From Desulfobacula sp. (GTDB lineage: Bacteria; Desulfobacterota; Desulfobacteria; Desulfobacterales; Desulfobacteraceae), in contig JAQICW010000275.1 in assembly GCA_027858355.1 (NCBI GenBank), positions 1-9,452 of the forward strand: a stretch of DNA of 9,452 nt. The letters are read 5' to 3'. Below the pieces are notes generated by a model that saw only the letters and a program-made list of their open reading frames with translations, had not been told where the DNA came from and ran no database searches. Below are positions 5,644 through 9,452 of the stretch, piece after piece. Within the stretch, counting starts at the first letter, position 1. Every line of letters starts with the position of its first letter. A program made the position numbers and the translations under genes.

Positions 5644-7180
5644 CTTTGTTCTCCTTTAAAAACGGTATCCAGAAAATAAAAGTGGTTCCTTTTCCAATTT
5701 CACTTTGAACTTTTATATCTCCGCCGTGCTGTTCAATAATATCCTTTACAATGGCGAGCCCGAGTCCAACTGTTCCACTTTTACCCCGTTCTGAAAATTG
5801 GGTGAAGCGGTTAAAAATGTGCGGTAAAAATTTTGGATCAATTCCTTCGCCCGTATCAGAACACTGGAAATAAAAACGAGCCCCTTGTTTAAAAACCTTT
5901 ACCATTATTTCCCCTCCCCGGCTGGTATACCGCAATGCGTTTCCCACAAGATTGGTAATCACCCATGGGAAACGGAAAGAATCAATGGTCAGTTGAGGCA
6001 GATCCACAGGTATATCAATTACTATGGAAATGCCTTTGTTTTCAGCTTGCTTGTTTAATGGTATCAAGCATTCGTTTATCACCATACCGATATCAAGAGT
6101 TTCTTTGGGACGGGGAAGTGCCATTGTCTCAAGACGTGAGATATCAACCAATTCATTAATCAAGGCTGCCAAACGTACACAATCATCAGATGCAGTGGAA
6201 AATAATTTTATTCTTTTTTCTGAAGCCATCGTCTCCCCACGGCTGTGCAGCATCCCAATACTCATGCTCAGGGATGTCATGGGTGTTTTAAGCTGATGGG
6301 AGATATCTGCAATAAATTTTCCCTTTGCCTCCTCACTGCGTCGAACCTTTTCTCTCTCAGCAGCAATTATATCATTCCTGTAATTATCGTATTGTTCTAG
6401 GCGGCTGAATAAATGGTTAAAAGAGTTGGCTAACAAACCAATCTCATCATTCGTTTCTAAACTGATCCTTGGATAAACACCTTTGCCTTCCTGAACCTTC
6501 GAAAGTTTATGGACAAGCTTCATGATCGGCATTGCGATCCGATAAGATAAAAAATAACTTAAAACCAGGATGATAACGATGATGATACCAAAAAGGATGG
6601 CTGCATTTCTCTGTGCCTGGCTTGCCAAAATACGGGTGTGCTTTTCAGCATGTTCCATAGCATCCTCATTAATGGAAACCAGCTCATCAATAAAAATGAT
6701 CATCTTGGCAGTTAATGCCAGAAAACCGGAAAAATGATCATCCGGCATCAGTTCAGAAATATTTTGGTTCAAGGAATACACAAGATCTTCATATAAATGA
6801 TAGCTTTCCAATATTTTTTCAATCAGCTCACGCTCACCGATTTCAGTAACATTTTCTTTGCAAACCTTTATATTAAAAGATATATTTTCCAATATTTTCT
6901 GGGGCGTAAGAATAAGAGAATTTTGTTTGGAAACCTTCTCTAATGCCAGGTTGCGTATTTCTTCCAGTCCCTTCCTCACTTCTTGGGATGCTCGAATGCT
7001 TTTATAATTTTTTGATAGAATTTGTTCAGCGCTGTCCCCTAAAACATTCAAATACTGATTATTAAGAAATGCCGCAGCAAGCAAAGCAATCGTTGGCAAT
7101 AGGCTCACAAAGAATATTTTAAATCTTATGGATTGTCGGACAAATGCTTTTTCTTTTTGTTCCTCTTTCACCTCATTCAT
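5621..7180 (-). CDS. Membrane sensor histidine kinase with HAMP domain, partner of the sigma54 regulator
   Basis: A 519-residue inner-membrane kinase. Segments in order: membrane helix about 20-40; helical periplasmic sensor region about 41-191; second membrane helix about 193-213; HAMP about 214-265; HisKA with phospho-histidine H295 in ADISHQLKTP; HATPase about 400-508 with N box N410/N414, G1 DTGEG 442-446, F box IFNRF, and G2 GLGLA 472-476. The all-helical periplasmic region resembles the four-helix sensor of KinB-type kinases, which also pair with NtrC-class regulators (KinB/AlgB); what it senses cannot be read from sequence. No PAS domain is seen. The ATG at 7178-7180 has TAGGAG nine bases upstream. 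The gene overlaps the regulator gene by 23 bases, giving a cognate pair in one operon. All catalytic motifs are intact. Confidence 0.95.
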   Translation of the reverse strand: MNEVKEEQKEKAFVRQSIRFKIFFVSLLPTIALLAAAFLNNQYLNVLGDSAEQILSKNYKSIRASQEVRKGLEEIRNLALEKVSKQNSLILTPQKILENISFNIKVCKENVTEIGERELIEKILESYHLYEDLVYSLNQNISELMPDDHFSGFLALTAKMIIFIDELVSINEDAMEHAEKHTRILASQAQRNAAILFGIIIVIILVLSYFLSYRIAMPIMKLVHKLSKVQEGKGVYPRISLETNDEIGLLANSFNHLFSRLEQYDNYRNDIIAAEREKVRRSEEAKGKFIADISHQLKTPMTSLSMSIGMLHSRGETMASEKRIKLFSTASDDCVRLAALINELVDISRLETMALPRPKETLDIGMVINECLIPLNKQAENKGISIVIDIPVDLPQLTIDSFRFPWVITNLVGNALRYTSRGGEIMVKVFKQGARFYFQCSDTGEGIDPKFLPHIFNRFTQFSERGKSGTVGLGLAIVKDIIEQHGGDIKVQSEIGKGTTFIFWIPFLKENKDAKSPDH

Positions 7181-7317
7181 AAAAAACCACTCCTAAAACC
7201 CGACCGCATTTATTTTCTCTATCCTTTAATCACCCTGAAAAAATTCGCTCTAAATTATTCCTTAATAATCCTACCAGTAAATAGTCTTTTTGTATAAATG
7301 AAATTTAGAACCTGATG

Positions 7318-7357
7318 AAACATGATTCTGATATTATTGTTACTCAAAATCATGTTT
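7318..7357. repeat. Perfect 10-bp inverted repeat upstream of the sensor kinase
   Basis: AAACATGATT (7318-7327) and AATCATGTTT (7348-7357) form a perfect 10-bp inverted repeat around 20 bases, about 140-180 bases upstream of the kinase start. It may be an operator with two half-sites or a hairpin in the leader RNA. No T-run follows on either strand. Confidence 0.5.
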
Positions 7358-7358
7358 A

Positions 7359-7375
7359 CGCCAATAGCTTTCCAG
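7359..7375 (-). promoter_or_regulatory. Possible sigma54 (-24/-12) promoter of the kinase-regulator operon
   Basis: On the minus strand CTGGAAAGCTATTGGCG carries CTGG (7375-7372) and GC (7361-7360) with ten bases between GG and GC, matching the sigma54 spacing and part of the consensus YTGGCACG-N4-TTGCW. The 10-bp inverted repeat begins at 7357, right at the predicted start of transcription. Self-activation by the encoded regulator would fit, but the match is weak enough to be chance. Confidence 0.25.
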
Positions 7376-7429
7376 CTCTAAAATAATATTTGATTTATAT
7401 TGAAGTGATAGCGATTATAGATGGTATAA

Positions 7430-7612
7430 GTGCTCAGAAGTCAACTTTCCAAATCTACCGAGCGCTTCTTTCACCAGTCCGGGCTTTTTGAGTTTTTGGC
7501 AAATACCACATCTGGTATAGACAGTTTTTTTATCCTGGGACTTAATAATCAATTATATGGGAACGAGAAAAATCAAATTGAAGAAGACTCTATTACTGTA
7601 TATTGTAGATAA
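7430..7612 (+). CDS. Doubtful 60-residue plus-strand ORF ending upstream of an intrinsic terminator
   Basis: The frame opens with a GTG directly after an in-frame TAA, has no Shine-Dalgarno sequence, and contains no internal methionine. The product (with SGLFEFLANTTSGIDSFFIL in the middle) has a balanced, protein-like composition with a hydrophobic core and acidic C-terminal region but matches no family I recognise. In its favour, a strong intrinsic terminator on the same strand lies about 54 bases beyond the stop. It may be a small gene, a relic of a larger gene whose 5' part is lost, or chance within a noncoding transcript. Confidence 0.2.
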   Translation: MLRSQLSKSTERFFHQSGLFEFLANTTSGIDSFFILGLNNQLYGNEKNQIEEDSITVYCR

Positions 7613-7665
7613 AAATCATCTTGATACTCTCAATTTCAATCATTTTTTTCATCAGTTTAATGGCT

Positions 7666-7688
7666 TAAGACATCAGTCTTATTTTTTT
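7666..7688 (+). terminator. Intrinsic terminator, plus strand
   Basis: TAAGAC (7666-7671), loop ATCA, GTCTTA (7676-7681) and then seven T residues (7682-7688) form a typical rho-independent terminator reading rightwards. It stands eight bases before the 3' end of the converging minus-strand gene (7696-8142). On the minus strand the hairpin is followed by AGCCATTAAAC, so it does not serve that gene as a classic terminator. It implies a plus-strand transcript from 7181-7665. Confidence 0.65.
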
Positions 7689-7695
7689 AAAATCA

Positions 7696-8142
7696 TTACA
7701 ATCTTTTGCACTTAAACTCATCGATAGCAGCATCTAAGAGATTTCGTTCAAGCTGCATATTGGGTTTCCACCAAACAGCATGATCTCTTTGTCTTTTAGC
7801 GAATTCTTGCTGAGCATTTATTATATTGTCCTGAGCTTTTTGTGTGAACATAGGAGAAATTCCAGCAACAGACACAATATTTCCATCATTTCTTAATCTG
7901 TCTTTATCAAGAATGCCTTTTTCATTGAAATGAAAATAATGATAGATTGCACGTATAGCTTCAATTGGTTTTCGATTCTTAAGCCTCACGCTTATTTCTG
8001 CAGCACGCACACGCTTTCCAGCAAATTTTTCGATTTTTTCCTCATCAGTGCTTTTTAATAAACGATCAAGCTTATTGATTGACACTCTCAAAATTTCAGA
8101 ATCATCTGTAATTATAAAAAATCTTACTGATATTGAATTCAT
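7696..8142 (-). CDS. Conserved-looking 148-residue protein of unknown function
   Basis: A complete small soluble protein with no signal peptide or membrane segment. Features are an N-terminal strand with VRFFIITDD, a segment FAGKRVRAAEISVRLKNRKP at about 40-59, IRAIYHYFHFNEKGILDKDR at about 63-82, and a basic-aromatic stretch (FAKRQRDHAVWWKPN) at about 114-128 before a C-terminal helix. The pattern recalls a family of uncharacterised bacterial proteins of about 150 residues with FAGxRVRxAEVxVELxxRxP-like motifs, but I cannot name a function. The ATG at 8140-8142 has only a weak GGGG seven or so bases upstream. It stands alone, flanked by a gene remnant and gene-free DNA, which suggests accessory status. 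Confidence 0.75.
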   Translation of the reverse strand: MNSISVRFFIITDDSEILRVSINKLDRLLKSTDEEKIEKFAGKRVRAAEISVRLKNRKPIEAIRAIYHYFHFNEKGILDKDRLRNDGNIVSVAGISPMFTQKAQDNIINAQQEFAKRQRDHAVWWKPNMQLERNLLDAAIDEFKCKRL

Positions 8143-8170
8143 ATAGTTACCCCGTTCGGTGTTTAATTGC

Positions 8171-8209
8171 CTCGGGTCAGCCGCATGGCTTTTTATGTTG
8201 GCCTCCGAG
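8171..8209. repeat. Nested stem structure just upstream of the 148-residue gene
   Basis: Plus strand: outer arms CTCGG (8171-8175) and CCGAG (8205-8209) enclose an inner stem AGCC-GCAT-GGCT (8179-8190). The inner stem is followed by TTTTA on the plus strand, so a weak plus-strand terminator is possible; on the minus strand it would be a folded leader starting about 29 bases before the ATG at 8142. No riboswitch class is recognised. Confidence 0.35.
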
Positions 8210-8226
8210 TAGAAGGATCGGTAATC

Positions 8227-8295
8227 TTAATCAAATAATGTTTTTTTATAGTTTAATGCGGTAGTCGGATCAGGCGGAATGTCAATATTGTCCAT
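8227..8295 (-). CDS. Possible 22-residue leader ORF, in frame with the 148-residue gene
   Basis: ATG (8293-8295) preceded by AAAAGGG at about 8 bases opens a 22-codon frame (MDNIDIPPDP at its start) that ends at TAA 8227-8229. It is in the same frame as the downstream gene, which starts 51 codons after this ATG, with only this one stop between them. It may be a leader peptide, the broken 5' part of an earlier longer gene, or chance. The 28 codons between the stop and the downstream ATG look like translated noncoding DNA. Confidence 0.3.
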   Translation of the reverse strand: MDNIDIPPDPTTALNYKKTLFD

Positions 8296-8351
8296 AAGCG
8301 TACCCTTTTAATAATTACTATTTTAAATCTATATAGATATCAAATTATGGT

Positions 8352-8367
8352 AAAAAACCCGAAGGGT
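8352..8367 (-). terminator. Weak intrinsic terminator downstream of the exporter remnant
   Basis: On the minus strand ACCC-TTC-GGGT (8367-8357) is followed by further T residues to 8352, giving a six-T run counting the last stem base. The stem is only 4 bp, so termination would be modest. It would end transcription coming from the DAC gene and exporter remnant. Confidence 0.4.
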
Positions 8368-8446
8368 GTCAAGAGGTGAATGCGTGCATGTGTTTACAAC
8401 ATAATACGGTCCGACCCAGAAAGCTCATCACCCTGGGTCATCCCAG

Positions 8447-8664
8447 TTATTTCTGAACAATTACACCCAGTCCCAGATACACTACAATCATCTGGAGGAT
8501 ATAAGCAACAGATCCGCCAGCAATGCCAGGAAGTGTTTTATAAAACCCGTTTCGCACACTCGAAGACATAGAAAACACGGTCATGGGACCCGGTGTATAG
8601 GCAATGGCGGTCATCATGACAACACTGGCAGGCGGGATTGAAGAATATCAAAAAACCTGCTCAA
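8447..8664 (-). pseudogene. Remnant of a LysE/RhtB-family exporter
   Basis: The minus-strand frame from the ATG pair at 8612-8617 to TAA 8447-8449 encodes 56 residues with the family's N-terminal hallmark TAIAYTPGPMTVFSMSSSVR, followed by a helix (GIAGGSVAYILQMIVVYLGL). LysE-type amino-acid and metabolite exporters are about 200 residues with six membrane helices; only about the first quarter to third is present. Upstream, a different frame (from about 8664, with FFDILQS) resembles the start of the first helix, implying a frameshift near 8625. Nothing after 8447 in any minus frame looks like the missing helices. I infer a truncated, frameshifted relic, placed just after the stop of the DAC gene. 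Confidence 0.65.
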
Positions 8665-8685
8665 TGGAAAGAGAATTTGAAAACC

Positions 8686-9452
8686 TCAATAGGATGGCTT
8701 TGAGAGTGTCACCCATTTTTCAAGTAACAAAGGCTCATTACAAAGGAGTGAAGACTTCCACTGACAACTGGTGTTCAGCGCCAGGCCATTAATCATGATG
8801 GAGACAGGGTCGTCAGATGAAACCACAATGACAATGATATTGTCTTGCTCAGCAGTGAATCTGAGAGCTGAATTAAAACGGGCGCCACGGGACCTGTCTT
8901 CCCCTGGAATAGAATGACCGTCCAGGAGGCAGGCAAAACCATGAAGTTTCAAGTCAGCCCCGAGATGTAGGGCGCCATCCACCTTTGACAAAGATTTGGT
9001 CAATTCCAAATACTCATGAACTTCAAGGTCAAGTGGCTGCTCAAGAGAATGACCGGAGATGAAGATGGGTTTTTCATTCAGGTCGATTACAATGGCACAA
9101 CCATGCCGTTGCCTTGCTGCGCTATGAACAATACTGGTAACAATTTTAAATAAAGTGGGAGCTGCTGTAGGATCCATATTGGATTCAAGCAATGCTTCTT
9201 CTACCTGTACAAGATTCGCTCTGCGGGTGGTTGACTTGAAACTGCCATCTGAAAAACTGCATACTTTATTATCATTTAGCTTTAAAAAACCATGCTGCCC
9301 TTTAAAATCAGCAGTGATAGAAAAAGTTGGTTTATCCCCCTTGATAATACCAATAATCGTTTTTTCATCAGATACCAATTTCCGATCAGAGTTTTCAACA
9401 GATTGGAGAAGCTTTCGGATATGCTTAACATTCTCCAGTATGGGTTGCTCCG
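8686..9452 (-). CDS. Diadenylate cyclase (DisA_N/DAC) domain protein, 5' end beyond the window
   Basis: The frame is open to the window edge; a TTG at 9376-9378 could be taken for a start, but the upstream in-frame residues (ENVKHIRKLLQSVENSDRKL) read as real protein, so the gene continues to the right. Of 254 visible residues, about 1-95 are an N-terminal region of unknown kind (KTIIGIIKGDKPTFSITADF) and about 95-230 the DAC domain. The active-site DGA is at about 158-160 (SKVDGALHLG), followed by HGFACLLDG and RSRGARFNSAL, then IIVIVVSSDDP. DAC enzymes join two ATP into c-di-AMP. The usual RHR triplet is RFN here, so whether it is a working cyclase is uncertain. A cytoplasmic protein as far as seen. 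The exporter remnant follows within 70 bases on the same strand. Confidence 0.85.
   Translation of the reverse strand, partial: EQPILENVKHIRKLLQSVENSDRKLVSDEKTIIGIIKGDKPTFSITADFKGQHGFLKLNDNKVCSFSDGSFKSTTRRANLVQVEEALLESNMDPTAAPTLFKIVTSIVHSAARQRHGCAIVIDLNEKPIFISGHSLEQPLDLEVHEYLELTKSLSKVDGALHLGADLKLHGFACLLDGHSIPGEDRSRGARFNSALRFTAEQDNIIVIVVSSDDPVSIMINGLALNTSCQWKSSLLCNEPLLLEKWVTLSKPSY

Larger units (their letters stand above)
8143..8446. other. Mostly gene-free stretch upstream of the 148-residue gene
   Basis: Apart from a 22-codon ORF (8227-8295), this holds a nested stem (8171-8209), a perfect 12-base palindrome ATCTATATAGAT (8327-8338) and a weak minus-strand terminator (8352-8367). No other gene is supported on either strand; the plus-strand frames here are shadows of the exporter remnant or chance. 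Confidence 0.5.

Noticed and set aside
8143..8230. Integron attC-like site upstream of the 148-residue gene
   Set aside because: The stem has nested arms, but no proper pair of RYYYAAC and GTTRRRY core sites is present and no second site follows the gene.
8143..8260. Riboswitch in the leader of the 148-residue gene
   Set aside because: No conserved core of any class I know is visible; only short stems.

Overview
The window looks like a chromosomal segment of a moderately AT-rich Gram-negative bacterium. The protein types suggest a deltaproteobacterium of the Desulfobacter kind: an NtrC-class regulator with a HAMP histidine kinase, KtrB/TrkH-type potassium transport, and a diadenylate cyclase (DAC) with a non-standard motif. 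That placement is inference from family resemblance only. Every confident gene lies on the minus strand.

Right to left (the direction of transcription), the window opens with the 3' part of a DAC-domain protein (8686-9452, 5' end outside the window). It is followed by a degraded LysE-type exporter remnant (about 8447-8664), then a roughly 300-base stretch with a 22-codon ORF and nested stems, and then an intact 148-residue protein of unknown function (7696-8142). Between that gene and the sensor kinase lies 7181-7695, which holds a clear plus-strand intrinsic terminator (7666-7688), a doubtful 60-codon plus-strand ORF, and a perfect 10-bp inverted repeat.

The centre (1506-7180) is a well-preserved block on one strand. 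It has a membrane sensor kinase and an overlapping sigma54-type response regulator (KinB/AlgB- or NtrB/NtrC-like architecture). After a 202-base gap comes a second unit: a small pseudo-receiver protein with a C-terminal four-cysteine segment, a KtrB/TrkH-type potassium channel subunit whose start overlaps the previous stop (ATGA), and a KtrA/TrkA-type RCK regulatory subunit. The simplest reading is a two-component system controlling, or evolving with, a potassium uptake operon that carries an unusual third component.

The left flank (1-1505) is accessory and decaying. It has a ParB-like gene inactivated by an internal deletion, an upstream series of short repeats spaced exactly 42 bp apart, several hairpins in gene-free DNA, and the 5' part of a TumE-type toxin gene under a near-consensus promoter that would give a nearly leaderless mRNA.

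The best candidate for an undescribed system is the pseudo-receiver/Cys-cluster + KtrB + KtrA unit with its neighbouring sigma54 two-component pair. The nearby DAC gene raises, but does not prove, a c-di-AMP connection to potassium control.
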